The notes under the pieces were generated by a model. The model was not told where the DNA came from and ran no database searches. It saw nothing but the letters and a program-made list of their open reading frames with translations. Below are positions 48,847 through 58,237 of a stretch of DNA of 64,000 nucleotides, piece after piece. The DNA lies in assembly GCF_051859565.1 (NCBI RefSeq), contig NZ_JBHYFK010000001.1:310001-374000 (forward strand), given 5' to 3'. The stretch comes from Glycocaulis sp051859565 (GTDB lineage Bacteria; Pseudomonadota; Alphaproteobacteria; Caulobacterales; Maricaulaceae). Within the stretch, counting starts at the first letter, position 1. Each line of letters begins with the position of its first letter. Both the position numbers and the translations under genes were made by a program.

Positions 48847-50544
48847 ATGACGCCCGCATCGCCCCCCAAACTGGATACAAGGCCGGACACGCGTTCGGGT
48901 GCCCAGCTCGTCATTGACGCGCTGGAGCATCACGGCGTGAGCCATGTCTTTGGCTATCCGGGCGGCGCGATCATGCCGGTCTATGACGCGCTGACGGCCT
49001 CCAGCCTGAAGCATATTCTGGTACGTCACGAACAGGCCGCGGCGCTCGCCGCCGATGCCTGGGCGCGGGTGACGGGCAGGCCGGGCGTCTGTCTGGCGAC
49101 CTCCGGCCCCGGCGCCACCAATCTCGTCACCGGGCTGGCCAATGCCTTCATGGACTGTGTGCCCATGGTGGCCATCACGGGTCAGGTGGCGACACCTTTG
49201 ATGGGAACCGACGCCTTTCAGGAAATCGACACGTTCGGCATCACCCTGCCGGTCGTAAAGCATTCCTGGCTGGTGCGCGATGCGGCCGATATCCCTGACA
49301 TATTTGCCGAGGCTTTCCGCTTTGCCAGTTCATGCAGGCCTGGCCCGGTTCTGATTGATCTTCCCAAGAACGTAACGCAGGCAAACGGCATTTCCCCCCG
49401 TTCGTTGGCCTGCCGGACGGCGGCGCGGGCCGTGTTTCCCCTCGATGCGAAAGCGTTGGCCGCTGCCGACCGTCTTATCGCTTCGGCCCGTCGCCCCGTC
49501 CTCTATTTTGGCGGCGGTATCGCGCTGGGCGGGGCCGAGGACGCGCTGCGTACCTTCTTCCAGCGCTCACGCATTCCTGCCGTGGCCACGCTGAAGGGCC
49601 TTGGGGCATTGCCGACCGACTGGCCGGGCTTTCTCGGCATGCTGGGCATGCATGGTACGCGCGCCGCCAACATGGCGGTGCATGACAGCGATCTGCTGAT
49701 CTGCGTCGGTGCGCGCTTTGACGACCGGGCAACGGGCCGGCTGGACACGTTCGCGGCCAATGCCCGAGTCATTCATATCGATGGCGATGCGGCGGAAATT
49801 TCCAAGCTGCGCCACGCCGATGTGGCGCTGGCGGGCGATGTTGCCGCCATATTGTCGGCCCTCTCCGGCCAGACGGGCGGGATTGATGGCTGGCGGCGCA
49901 CCTGCGAGGAGAACGCCGGGCGCTGGGCCTTCCGCTATGACGCGCCGGGTTCGGGTGTTTATGCGCCAGCCTTGCTCAAACAGATTTCCGAGGCCGCCGG
50001 GGACAAGTTCATCGCCACCTGCGATGTCGGCCAGCACCAGATGTGGGTGGCCCAGCATTGCCGCTTCTCGCGCCCGCAGGCCCATCTGACCAGTGCCGGG
50101 CTCGGCACGATGGGCTATGGCCTGCCCGCCGGCATTGGCGCGGCGCTGGCCGAGCCGGATGCGACGGTTGTCACCATCAGCGGTGACGGCTCCATCATGA
50201 TGAATATTCAGGAGCTGGCGACCCTGCGCCGCTATCGCATCCCGCTGAAAATCGTCCTTATCGACAACGCCCAGCTCGGCATGGTCCGCCAGTGGCAGGA
50301 GCTGTTCTACGAGGAGAATTTCTCCGAGGTCGATCTCTGGGATAATCCCGACTTTGCCGAGCTCGCCCGAGCCTTCGGCATCGAGGCGTTCACGCTGGAC
50401 CGCCGGGCCGATGTGCCGGGCGCCGTGGAGCGTCTTCTGTCCACGCGCGGGCCGGTCCTGTGCCATGTGCGCATCGACCCGCGTGAGAATGTCTGGCCGC
50501 TTGTGCCGCCGGGCAAAGCCAATTCCGACATGATGGAGGCCTGA
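48847..50544 (+). CDS. ilvB: Acetolactate synthase large subunit
   Basis: 565 residues. FGYPGGAIMPVYDAL, catalytic Glu in VRHEQAAALAADAWAR, FQEIDTFGIT, and TPP motif GDGSIMMNIQELATLRRYRIP (split: GDGSIMMNIQELATL). It condenses pyruvate with pyruvate or 2-oxobutyrate. It lies 18 nt behind ilvC and 3 nt before its small subunit. With the short IlvM-like partner it resembles the IlvG-IlvM isozyme. Confidence 0.95.
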   Translation: MTPASPPKLDTRPDTRSGAQLVIDALEHHGVSHVFGYPGGAIMPVYDALTASSLKHILVRHEQAAALAADAWARVTGRPGVCLATSGPGATNLVTGLANAFMDCVPMVAITGQVATPLMGTDAFQEIDTFGITLPVVKHSWLVRDAADIPDIFAEAFRFASSCRPGPVLIDLPKNVTQANGISPRSLACRTAARAVFPLDAKALAAADRLIASARRPVLYFGGGIALGGAEDALRTFFQRSRIPAVATLKGLGALPTDWPGFLGMLGMHGTRAANMAVHDSDLLICVGARFDDRATGRLDTFAANARVIHIDGDAAEISKLRHADVALAGDVAAILSALSGQTGGIDGWRRTCEENAGRWAFRYDAPGSGVYAPALLKQISEAAGDKFIATCDVGQHQMWVAQHCRFSRPQAHLTSAGLGTMGYGLPAGIGAALAEPDATVVTISGDGSIMMNIQELATLRRYRIPLKIVLIDNAQLGMVRQWQELFYEENFSEVDLWDNPDFAELARAFGIEAFTLDRRADVPGAVERLLSTRGPVLCHVRIDPRENVWPLVPPGKANSDMMEA

Positions 50545-50547
50545 GCC

Positions 50548-50808
50548 ATGACCACACAGATCGATATCGATTTCCTGCCCGCCGAAGGGGCCGTGGTGCG
50601 TCTTATTGGCCTTGTGGAGCGCCGGGGCTATGAGCTGGATTCAGTAAACTATGCGCCCGCCAGCACAACGCACAGGCTGACCATGACAGTGCGGCCGCGC
50701 CCGGGCCCGCGCCGGATTGAAACCCTGAAAGCGCAAATCGCACGCATGTATGGTGTGACCTCTGTCAGTGAGCGGATGGATTCGCCCAGACTGGAAGCTG
50801 CGTCATGA
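50548..50808 (+). CDS. ilvM: Acetolactate synthase small subunit, short IlvM type
   Basis: 86 residues, one ACT domain: FLPAEGAVVRLIGLVERRGYELDSV and THRLTMTVRP. The length equals E. coli IlvM (87) and is about half of IlvN/IlvH, so the second domain is absent. IlvM-type subunits activate the enzyme without conferring strong valine inhibition. Stop overlaps the leuA ATG (ATGA). Confidence 0.87.
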   Translation: MTTQIDIDFLPAEGAVVRLIGLVERRGYELDSVNYAPASTTHRLTMTVRPRPGPRRIETLKAQIARMYGVTSVSERMDSPRLEAAS

Positions 50809-52406
50809 CCCGGCAGATCACCATATTTGATACGACCTTGCGCGATGGCGAGCAGGCGCCCGGCTTTTCGATGAACGAGGCGGGCAAGCTGTCTATGGCC
50901 AGAGCGCTGGCCGCTCTGAATGTCGATGTCATCGAGGCTGGCTTTGCAGCCGCCTCGCCCGGTGACGCAAGGGCCATTGCCCGCATCGCTGCCGAGATTG
51001 AAGGCCCGCGCATCTGCTCGCTGGCACGGGCGTCGAAAGCCGATATCGATGCGGCGGCAGAGGCCCTGAAGGCCGCGCCGAAAAAGCGCATCCATGTCTT
51101 CCTCGGCACCAGCCCGATCCACCGCGAATTCAAGCTGAAAATGACCCCGGCGGAAATACTCTCTGCCATTGCCGACATGGTCGCTCATGCCCGCACCTAT
51201 TGCGATGATGTGGAGTTTTCCGCCGAGGACGCGATCCGGACGGAGCCGGGATTCCTCGTTGAGGCCCTGTCTACCGCTGCTGCTGCAGGGGCCAGCACGC
51301 TCAATGTACCCGACACGGTCGGCTATGCGACGCCAGACGAGATCTATGAGCTCTTCCGTATGCTGGGCAAGAAAGTCAGCCGCGATGACGATGTGATTTT
51401 CTCGGCTCATTGCCACAATGATCTGGGCCTGGCGGTTGCCAACTCTCTGGCGGCGATCCGCGGAGGAGCGCGTCAGGTGGAGTGCACCGTCAACGGTATT
51501 GGCGAACGGGCCGGTAATGCCGCGCTGGAAGATATTGTCATGGCGATCCGTACACGGCGCGATGCTACGGGCGTCGCTACGGGCATTGAAACGCGTGAGA
51601 TCATGACTGCCAGCCGTACCCTGTCGCGCATCACTTCCACCCTGCCGCCGCGCAACAAGGCGATTGTGGGGGCCAACGCTTTCGCCCATGAGGCTGGCAT
51701 TCACCAGCACGGCATGCTGATGAACCGTGAAACGTATGAGATCATGAAGCCGGAAGATGTCGGCTGGCCATCCAGCTCGCTGGTACTGGGCAAGCATTCG
51801 GGCAAGCACGCGCTGGCGGCCCGCGCCGCCGAGCTGGGCTTCAAGCTGGATGACGAGGCCTTCGCGCGCGCCTTTGCCGAGTTCAAGCGTGTCGCTGACG
51901 AGATCGGTACCGTCGATACCGCGCGCCTCGCCGCTATCCTGTCGCGCAGTGAAGGCGCGTCCGATGACGAGCTGTGGGAGCTGTCGAGGGTCGAGATCCG
52001 CGCTCCTCTGGCCTCCAATGCCGAGCCGGTGGCGCGTGTGGAACTCAACCATCCCCGCCGGGGGCGTGTGACAGATGTCGCTGCAGCGCCTGGCGCCATG
52101 GACGCGGCGTTTCTGGCCGTCAGCCATATCATCGGTATCGAGGGCAGCGTCGACTCCATCGACATGCGCTACATCGCGGCCGAAGCTGACGAGGCTGGCA
52201 AGGCGGGTCAGGCCGCTGACGTGCTGATCGACATGACCGTGTCGAGCTGCGGTGAAAGCTTTACCGGCCGCGCACGCAATCGCGATATCCTGCCGGCCTG
52301 TGTTGGCGCGTATATAGACGCGTTGTGCAATGCCAGCGCCGTCGCCCGCCATCGCGCGGACAATGGCTCCGATCATCCAGCGGCCAATGGTGTCGCAGCA
52401 GAATAG
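50805..52406 (+). CDS. leuA: 2-Isopropylmalate synthase LeuA
   Basis: 533 residues. TIFDTTLRDGEQAPGFSMN, FLGTSPIHREFKL, HCHNDLGLAVANSLAA with TVNGIGERAGNAALED (metal His residues) and GANAFAHEAGIHQHGML, then a C-terminal LeuA dimer/regulatory domain (about 395-515). The leucine-feedback domain is present. Citramalate synthase is an alternative, but length, motif pattern and the leuC-leuD neighbours favour LeuA. Confidence 0.93.
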   Translation: MTRQITIFDTTLRDGEQAPGFSMNEAGKLSMARALAALNVDVIEAGFAAASPGDARAIARIAAEIEGPRICSLARASKADIDAAAEALKAAPKKRIHVFLGTSPIHREFKLKMTPAEILSAIADMVAHARTYCDDVEFSAEDAIRTEPGFLVEALSTAAAAGASTLNVPDTVGYATPDEIYELFRMLGKKVSRDDDVIFSAHCHNDLGLAVANSLAAIRGGARQVECTVNGIGERAGNAALEDIVMAIRTRRDATGVATGIETREIMTASRTLSRITSTLPPRNKAIVGANAFAHEAGIHQHGMLMNRETYEIMKPEDVGWPSSSLVLGKHSGKHALAARAAELGFKLDDEAFARAFAEFKRVADEIGTVDTARLAAILSRSEGASDDELWELSRVEIRAPLASNAEPVARVELNHPRRGRVTDVAAAPGAMDAAFLAVSHIIGIEGSVDSIDMRYIAAEADEAGKAGQAADVLIDMTVSSCGESFTGRARNRDILPACVGAYIDALCNASAVARHRADNGSDHPAANGVAAE

Positions 52407-52416
52407 GAATACGCCC

Positions 52417-53391
52417 ATGAGCATTCAGGAAGTCGAACACATCTGGCACAACGGCCAGCTTATACGCTGGCAGGATGCCAAGGTGCATGTGCTCACCCAC
52501 GCCCTGCACTATGGTACCTCGCTGTTTGAGGGTATCCGCGTCTACGACACGCCGGACGGGCCGATGGGTTTCCGCGTGCATGACCATATGCAGCGCCTGG
52601 TGGATTCGGCGAAGATTTACGGCATTTCGCTCGACTACGATGCGGCGGCGCTGACCAAAGCCTGTCTGGATACGGTGGCCGCCAATAATCTGCGTTCGGC
52701 CTATATCCGCCCTGTGGCATTCCTGGGCTATGGATCGATCGGTGTTGCGCCGCTGACCCTGCCGCCGGTTGAGATCTATATGGCCGCCTTCCCCTGGGGT
52801 GCCTATCTTGGAGACGAGGGCCGCACCAAGGGCGTGGATGTCTGCGTCTCCTCCTGGAACCGGCTTGCGCCGAACACGGCCCCGACCGGTGCCAAGGCCG
52901 GCGGCAACTACCTTTCCAGCTTCCTCATCTCGCGCGAAGCGAAGTTGAACGGTTTTGCCGAAGGCATTGGTCTTGATACGGAGGGCCGCCTCTCTGAAGG
53001 CGCGGGCGAGAACATTTTCGCGGTTAAAGATGGCCGCATCCTCACCCCACCGGCGGCCTCGTCCATCCTGCAGGGCATTACCCGCGACAGCATTATCAAG
53101 CTGGCCAAGGCCGAAGGCATTGAAGTCGTCGAGCAGGCTTTGCCGCGCGAGATTCTCTACCTCGCCGACGAGATCTTCTTCACTGGCACGGCGGTCGAGC
53201 TGACCCCGGTGCGCTCGGTCGACCGCAAGCCGACCCGTGCAGGCGGCCCCGGCGAGATCACCAAATGCCTGCAGGACCGTTTCTTCGGCCTGTTTGAGGG
53301 GCGCACGCCCGACCGCTGGAACTGGCTGGAGCCGGTTCCCGCCACCACTACTGACAAGGAAGCCGGAAATGGAACGCGCATCGCCGTCTGA
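52417..53391 (+). CDS. ilvE: Branched-chain amino acid aminotransferase IlvE
   Basis: 324 residues from ATG 52417 (MSIQEVEHIWHNGQL); the longer frame overlaps leuA. Class IV fold: HVLTHALHYGTSLFEGIRVY (split: HALHYGTSLFEGIR), Schiff-base Lys in PTGAKAGGNYLSS, SEGAGENIFAVKDG, TPPAASSILQGITRDS. It performs the final transamination for Leu, Ile and Val. leuC starts inside its 3' end. Confidence 0.95.
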   Translation: MSIQEVEHIWHNGQLIRWQDAKVHVLTHALHYGTSLFEGIRVYDTPDGPMGFRVHDHMQRLVDSAKIYGISLDYDAAALTKACLDTVAANNLRSAYIRPVAFLGYGSIGVAPLTLPPVEIYMAAFPWGAYLGDEGRTKGVDVCVSSWNRLAPNTAPTGAKAGGNYLSSFLISREAKLNGFAEGIGLDTEGRLSEGAGENIFAVKDGRILTPPAASSILQGITRDSIIKLAKAEGIEVVEQALPREILYLADEIFFTGTAVELTPVRSVDRKPTRAGGPGEITKCLQDRFFGLFEGRTPDRWNWLEPVPATTTDKEAGNGTRIAV

Positions 53392-54802
53392 ACCGCGCAC
53401 ACTGTTCGACAAGCTGTGGGACAGTCATATCGTCATGCCGGAAAGCCCTGAGGCACCGGCCATGCTCTATGTTGATCTTCACCTTGTGCACGAGGTGACG
53501 AGCCCGCAGGCTTTCGCGATGCTGGACGAGCGGGGGCTGAAGGTGCGTGTGCCGTCACGCACCTTCGCCACGCTCGACCATTCCACACCCACCACGCCGC
53601 GCAGGAAAGGCCAGCGCCCGGCCTATATCAGCCCGGCGGCCAAGGCGCAGGTGGAGCGTCTGGAGGAAAACTGCGCCCGCCACGGGATTCCGCTGGCGGG
53701 CTGGGGCAGTTCAGACCGGGGTATTGTCCATGTGATGGGGCCGGAGCTGGGCCTGACCCAGCCCGGCATGACCATTGTCTGCGGTGACAGCCATACCTCC
53801 ACTCATGGCGCATTTGGCGCTCTGGCCTTTGGCATCGGCACCACCGAAGTCGCCCATGTGCTGGCCACCCAGACCGTGCTCCAGCGCAAGCCGAAGACGA
53901 TGAAAGTCCATGTCGATGGCCGCCTGCCCTACGGGGTGGGTGCCAAGGATCTGATCCTTGCGATCATCGCAAAGCTCGGCGCGGGCGGTGCCTCCGGCCA
54001 CGTCATTGAGTATTGCGGCCCGGCCATCGAGGCGCTCTCCATGGAAGGGCGCATGACGGTCTGCAACATGTCGATCGAGGCGGGCGCGCGCGCTGGTCTG
54101 ATCGCGCCCGATGAGGTGACGTTCGCCTGGCTGTCGGGCCGGGAGTATGCGCCCAAGGGCGCGGCCTTCGAGGCGGCGCGCCTGAAATGGAAGCAATTGC
54201 GCTCCGACAATGGCGCACATTTCGACCGCGAGGTGCGTCTCGATGCCAGCCGCCTTGCCCCCATGGTCACCTGGGGCGCATCCCCCCACATGGCTGCCCC
54301 CGTGGACGCGATGGTTCCGGCGCCCGCAACGGCCGATGATGTGAAGGCGCTCGCATGGATGGGCTTTACGCCAGGCGAAACGCTGATGGGCGAAGCGGTG
54401 CACACCGTCTTTGTCGGCTCGTGCACCAATGCGCGCCTGTCCGATTTGCGTGAGGCCGCCTTCATCATGGCTGGACGCCATGTGAAGCCCGGCGTGCGCA
54501 TGCTGGTTGTTCCCGGTTCTGAACGCGTGCGCAAGGCGGCAGAGGCCGAGGGGCTGGATGCGATCTTCCGCACCGCAGGGGCGGAATGGCGCGAACCTGG
54601 CTGCTCCATGTGTATCGCCATGAATGGCGATAGCGGCAGGCCGGGAGAGCTGGTCGTCTCGACCTCCAACCGCAACTTTGCCGGCCGTCAGGGCCCCGGC
54701 GTGCGCACCGTGCTGGCAAGCCCGGCGACCGCTGCGGCTGCGGCTGTGGCCGGTGCGATTACCGATCCGCGAAAGATGATGGAGATGTGTGGTGCAGCGT
54801 GA
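53369..54802 (+). CDS. leuC: 3-Isopropylmalate dehydratase large subunit LeuC
   Basis: 477 residues from ATG 53369 (SD AAGGA), overlapping ilvE by 23 nt. TLFDKLWDSH, CGDSHTSTHGAFGALAFGIGT (split: GDSHTSTHGAFGALAFG), and the three cluster Cys in VGSCTNARLSD and EPGCSMCIAMN. Isomerises isopropylmalate with LeuD. The 23-nt overlap suggests coupled translation. Confidence 0.95.
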   Translation: MERASPSEPRTLFDKLWDSHIVMPESPEAPAMLYVDLHLVHEVTSPQAFAMLDERGLKVRVPSRTFATLDHSTPTTPRRKGQRPAYISPAAKAQVERLEENCARHGIPLAGWGSSDRGIVHVMGPELGLTQPGMTIVCGDSHTSTHGAFGALAFGIGTTEVAHVLATQTVLQRKPKTMKVHVDGRLPYGVGAKDLILAIIAKLGAGGASGHVIEYCGPAIEALSMEGRMTVCNMSIEAGARAGLIAPDEVTFAWLSGREYAPKGAAFEAARLKWKQLRSDNGAHFDREVRLDASRLAPMVTWGASPHMAAPVDAMVPAPATADDVKALAWMGFTPGETLMGEAVHTVFVGSCTNARLSDLREAAFIMAGRHVKPGVRMLVVPGSERVRKAAEAEGLDAIFRTAGAEWREPGCSMCIAMNGDSGRPGELVVSTSNRNFAGRQGPGVRTVLASPATAAAAAVAGAITDPRKMMEMCGAA

Positions 54803-55370
54803 ACCCATAACCGAAATCCGCTCGCGCAGCTTTGCCTTGCAAGAGCACAATATCGACACCGATCAGATCATCCCGGCGCGCTTCCTGACCACGACAGAGC
54901 GCGGCGCGCTGGCCGATGCCTGCTTTCGCGACTGGCGTTTCGACGGGGCTGGAAACCGCACCGATCACCCGCTCAACAAGGTTGAGACAGAGACCCATTC
55001 TGTCCTCATCGCAGGCGATAATTTCGGCTGCGGCTCCTCGCGCGAGCATGCCCCCTGGGCCTTGCGCGATTTCGGCGTGCGCGCGGTCATCACCACGCGC
55101 GCAGGCGACATATTCAAGGCGAACGCTGCCAATAACGGGCTGGTCGTGGCCGAGATTGATGCTGAGGCGCACGCAGCGTTTCTGGAGCGAAACGGCGAGG
55201 AAGTGGTTGTCAGCCTTGCCGATATGAGCGTGACCAGCGGCAATGTGCGGGCCGGTTTCACGCTGGAGCCGTTTGCGCGCACCTGCCTGATTGAAGGCCA
55301 TGATGCGCTGGGCTTCCTACTGGCGCGCGAGGATGCCATTACCCGCTTCGAGCAGGCCAGCGCGGCCTGA
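54789..55370 (+). CDS. leuD: 3-Isopropylmalate dehydratase small subunit LeuD
   Basis: 193 residues from a GTG at 54789 (the adjacent GTG at 54792 is equally possible), overlapping leuC by 14 nt. NIDTDQIIPARFL, AGDNFGCGSSREHAPWALRDFG (split: GDNFGCGSSREHAPWAL) and GDIFKANAANNGL identify it. leuB is not next to it and not in the window. Confidence 0.95.
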   Translation: MVQREPITEIRSRSFALQEHNIDTDQIIPARFLTTTERGALADACFRDWRFDGAGNRTDHPLNKVETETHSVLIAGDNFGCGSSREHAPWALRDFGVRAVITTRAGDIFKANAANNGLVVAEIDAEAHAAFLERNGEEVVVSLADMSVTSGNVRAGFTLEPFARTCLIEGHDALGFLLAREDAITRFEQASAA

Positions 55371-55418
55371 GACAGGCGCTGCCCGACGGGGCTTTGCCAG
55401 AAACGCTGGAGCCTAGTA

Positions 55419-55450
55419 GAAGCGGCGGTTCATCCGCCGCTTCGCCTGTT
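55419..55450 (+). terminator. Hairpin in the leuD-leuS gap (possible attenuator)
   Basis: GAAGCGGCGG (55419-55428) and CCGCCGCTTC (55434-55443) pair perfectly, loop TTCAT, followed by GCCTGTTTTC. The T-run is short and offset, so partial termination between leuD and leuS is more likely than a complete stop. It ends about 10 nt before the leuS ribosome binding site. Confidence 0.55.
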
Positions 55451-55471
55451 TTCAAGGAAGGTTGCCCGCCC

Positions 55472-58162
55472 GTGTCCGAGACCTACGATTTCACCGCGAT
55501 TGAAACCAAATGGCGCCAGCTCTGGGCTGAGCGGGACACGTATCGCACGCCGGACCCGAAGCCCGGCGACAAGACCTTTTTCGTGCTCGACATGTTTCCC
55601 TATCCGTCGGGCGCAGGCCTGCATGTTGGCCATCCGGTGGGCTATCTCGCGACCGACATCGTGGCGCGCTACAAGCGCATGGCGGGCTTTAACGTGCTCC
55701 ATCCCATGGGCTGGGACAGTTTCGGCCTGCCCGCCGAACAGCACGCGATAAAGACGGGCGAGCACCCGGAAGTCTCCACCGCCAAGAATATCAAGACATT
55801 CCGCCGCCAGATGGATCTGCTGGGTCTGGGCTATGACTGGAACCGCGAGATCACGACCTCAAAGCCGGACTATTACAAATGGACGCAGTTCATCTTCGTG
55901 CAGATGTACGAGGCCTGGTTCGACAAGGACCAGAACAAGGCCCGTCCTATCGCTGAACTGCCCATCCCCGATGATGTGAAGGCCGCAGGCAAGCTGGCCA
56001 TTCAGGAATATCAGGATGCGCGCCGTCTGGTGTATTTCGACGATGCGCTGGTGAACTGGTGCGCGGAGCTTGGCACTATCCTCTCCAATGAAGAGGTGTT
56101 CGACGGCAAGTCCGAGCAGGGTTTTGACGTCGTGCGCGTGCCGATCCGCCAGGTGAAGATGCGCATTACAGCCTATACGGAGCGTCTTCTGGCAGGGCTT
56201 GAGGGGCTCGACTGGCCCGAAGGCATCAAGGACAGCCAGCGCAACTGGATCGGCCGGTCTGAAGGCGTCGAAATCCGCTTTGCGATTGATGGCTCAGGCG
56301 AAACCGTCACCACGTTTACAACGCGCGCCGATACGCTCGCAGGCGTCACCTTCCTCGCGCTTGCGCCGGAGCACCCGCTGGTCGCCAGCCTGGTGCCTGC
56401 CAGCCATCGCGCAGAGGTGGACGCCTATTGCGAGGCGGCAGCGCGCAAGTCTGATCTCGACCGCACGGTGGACGCCGAGAAGACAGGCGTGCCTTCAGGT
56501 CTCATCGCCATCAACCCCGTGTCGGGTGCGAAAGTGCAGATTTTCGTCGCGGACTATGTGCTGCCCGATTACGGGACCGGCGCGGTGATGGGCGTGCCAG
56601 CCCATGACGAGCGCGATTTTGCCTTCGCGAAGAAGTATGGCCTGCCTGTGGTCCCCGTTATCGATCCGGGTGCGGATGTCCCTGTGCGCGAGGCCGTGCT
56701 CAAAGGCGAAGCCTGCTGGACCGAAGACGGCATCATGCTCGACCCGCCAGCCGGGACCGAGGCCGGCCTCTACAGCGCAGGTCAGCGCTGGCGCGATGCG
56801 CGCGAGGCGGTTGCCGACTTCCTCACCGCCCGCAGCCTCGGCAGGCGTGTTGTCAGCTATAATCTGCGTGACTGGATATTCTCCCGTCAGCGCTATTGGG
56901 GCGAGCCAATCCCGATCATTCACTGGGAAGATGGCACGCGCACCAGCCTTGATGTGTCAGAGCTGCCGCTGACCCTGCCCCATGTCGATGACTACAAGCC
57001 GACGAGCTATGACGCGCCGGCTCTTGCGCGCGCGGCTGGCTGGGTGGAGGTGACCGATCCCAAGACCGGCATGAAGGGGCGGCGCGAGCTGAATACCATG
57101 CCGCAATGGGCCGGCTCGTGCTGGTATCCGCTGCGTTTCATGGACCCGAAGAACACTGATGCGCCGGTTGATCCGTCTAAGGAGAAAGCGTGGGGGCCGG
57201 TTGATCTCTATGTGGGCGGCGCCGAGCATGCGACGCTGCACCTGCTCTATGCGCGCTTCTGGTATCTGGCCTTGCACGATCTGGGCGTCATTTCGACGGC
57301 CGAACCGTTCAGCAAGCTTGTCAATCAGGGCATGCTGACCTCGTTCGCCTATCAGAATGCGCGCGGCGTTATCCTGCCCGTGGACGAGGTTGAGGAGCGC
57401 GGCGAGGGCGAGTTTGTCCACGTGCCGACAGGTGACAGGGTTGAGCGCATTGGCGCGAAGATGTCGAAATCCTTGCGCAATGTGGTGACGCCAGACGATG
57501 TGGTAGCGCAATACGGATCGGATGCGTTTCGTGTCTGCCTGATGTTCATGGGGCCGGTCGAGGGCGGGCGCGTCTGGGAGACCGAGAAGGCCGCCGCCTC
57601 GCTCAAATTCCTGCGCCGGGTCTGGAATTACGCCGTATCGGGCATTGCCAGCCCGGCTGAGTCTGAAAGCTCAGCTGTCACTATCGCCACCGGCAAGCTG
57701 GTCGAAGCCGTGACCGAGGATCTCGACAATCTCCGCCTCAACACCGCGATTGCCGAGCTGATGAAATTCCTCAATGCGGTAGAAGGTCAGCCTGTCACCA
57801 GGGACGGCCTTCTGACGTTCTTGCGTGTGCTGGCGCCTTTCGCCCCGCACATGGCCGAGGAGCTGTGGGAACGCGCCGGCCAGGCGGGCAGTGTCTTCCA
57901 TGCGGACTGGCCAAAGGCTGATGCCGACATGCTGCGAGCTGCGGTCGAAACAATCGAGATCGTGGTGCAGGAGGGCGGCAAGAAGCGCGGCTCTGTGCAT
58001 CTTGCTCCGCAGGCGGATGATGGGCTGGTGAGGGATGCTTCCATCGCCATGCTGAAGGAGACGGGCCGCGATGTTGCAGGGCTTGATCCGGCCCGCATCA
58101 TTGTTGTGCGCGACAAGAAAACCGGCTGGGTGCGGCTGGTGAACATACCAAAGATGGGATAG
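55472..58162 (+). CDS. leuS: Leucyl-tRNA synthetase LeuS
   Basis: 896 residues from GTG 55472 (VSETYDFTAIETKW; SD AAGGAAGG). HIGH-type motif FPYPSGAGLHVGHPVGY, editing domain (about 230-430, TTRADTLAGVTFLALAP, GTGAVMGVPAHDERDF), KMSKS in IGAKMSKSLRN, and the anticodon-binding domain at the end. Charges tRNA-Leu; placing it behind the leucine biosynthetic genes ties enzyme and synthetase expression together. Confidence 0.96.
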   Translation: MSETYDFTAIETKWRQLWAERDTYRTPDPKPGDKTFFVLDMFPYPSGAGLHVGHPVGYLATDIVARYKRMAGFNVLHPMGWDSFGLPAEQHAIKTGEHPEVSTAKNIKTFRRQMDLLGLGYDWNREITTSKPDYYKWTQFIFVQMYEAWFDKDQNKARPIAELPIPDDVKAAGKLAIQEYQDARRLVYFDDALVNWCAELGTILSNEEVFDGKSEQGFDVVRVPIRQVKMRITAYTERLLAGLEGLDWPEGIKDSQRNWIGRSEGVEIRFAIDGSGETVTTFTTRADTLAGVTFLALAPEHPLVASLVPASHRAEVDAYCEAAARKSDLDRTVDAEKTGVPSGLIAINPVSGAKVQIFVADYVLPDYGTGAVMGVPAHDERDFAFAKKYGLPVVPVIDPGADVPVREAVLKGEACWTEDGIMLDPPAGTEAGLYSAGQRWRDAREAVADFLTARSLGRRVVSYNLRDWIFSRQRYWGEPIPIIHWEDGTRTSLDVSELPLTLPHVDDYKPTSYDAPALARAAGWVEVTDPKTGMKGRRELNTMPQWAGSCWYPLRFMDPKNTDAPVDPSKEKAWGPVDLYVGGAEHATLHLLYARFWYLALHDLGVISTAEPFSKLVNQGMLTSFAYQNARGVILPVDEVEERGEGEFVHVPTGDRVERIGAKMSKSLRNVVTPDDVVAQYGSDAFRVCLMFMGPVEGGRVWETEKAAASLKFLRRVWNYAVSGIASPAESESSAVTIATGKLVEAVTEDLDNLRLNTAIAELMKFLNAVEGQPVTRDGLLTFLRVLAPFAPHMAEELWERAGQAGSVFHADWPKADADMLRAAVETIEIVVQEGGKKRGSVHLAPQADDGLVRDASIAMLKETGRDVAGLDPARIIVVRDKKTGWVRLVNIPKMG

Positions 58163-58198
58163 CGCCATAACCTGCTTGCAGGTCCTCAAACACAGGCT

Positions 58199-58234
58199 AC
58201 CCTCTCCGTTAAAGATGCAAATATCGGGGAGGGT
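58199..58234 (+). promoter_or_regulatory. Hairpin enclosing the ribosome binding site of the carboxylesterase gene
   Basis: ACCCTCTCC (58199-58207) pairs with GGGGAGGGT (58226-58234) over 9 bp with one G-U pair and an 18-nt loop. The right arm is the Shine-Dalgarno for the ATG at 58238, so initiation should be restrained in the folded mRNA. Confidence 0.5.
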
Positions 58235-58237
58235 TTC

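Noticed and set aside
47461..49263. 600-residue minus-strand reading frame opposite ilvC and ilvB
   Set aside because: It lies antisense to ilvL, ilvC and ilvB, whose motifs and starts are unambiguous; its product has no recognisable domain and reflects high-GC codon bias.
50649..52424. 591-residue minus-strand reading frame opposite leuA
   Set aside because: Antisense shadow of ilvM/leuA; no family features.
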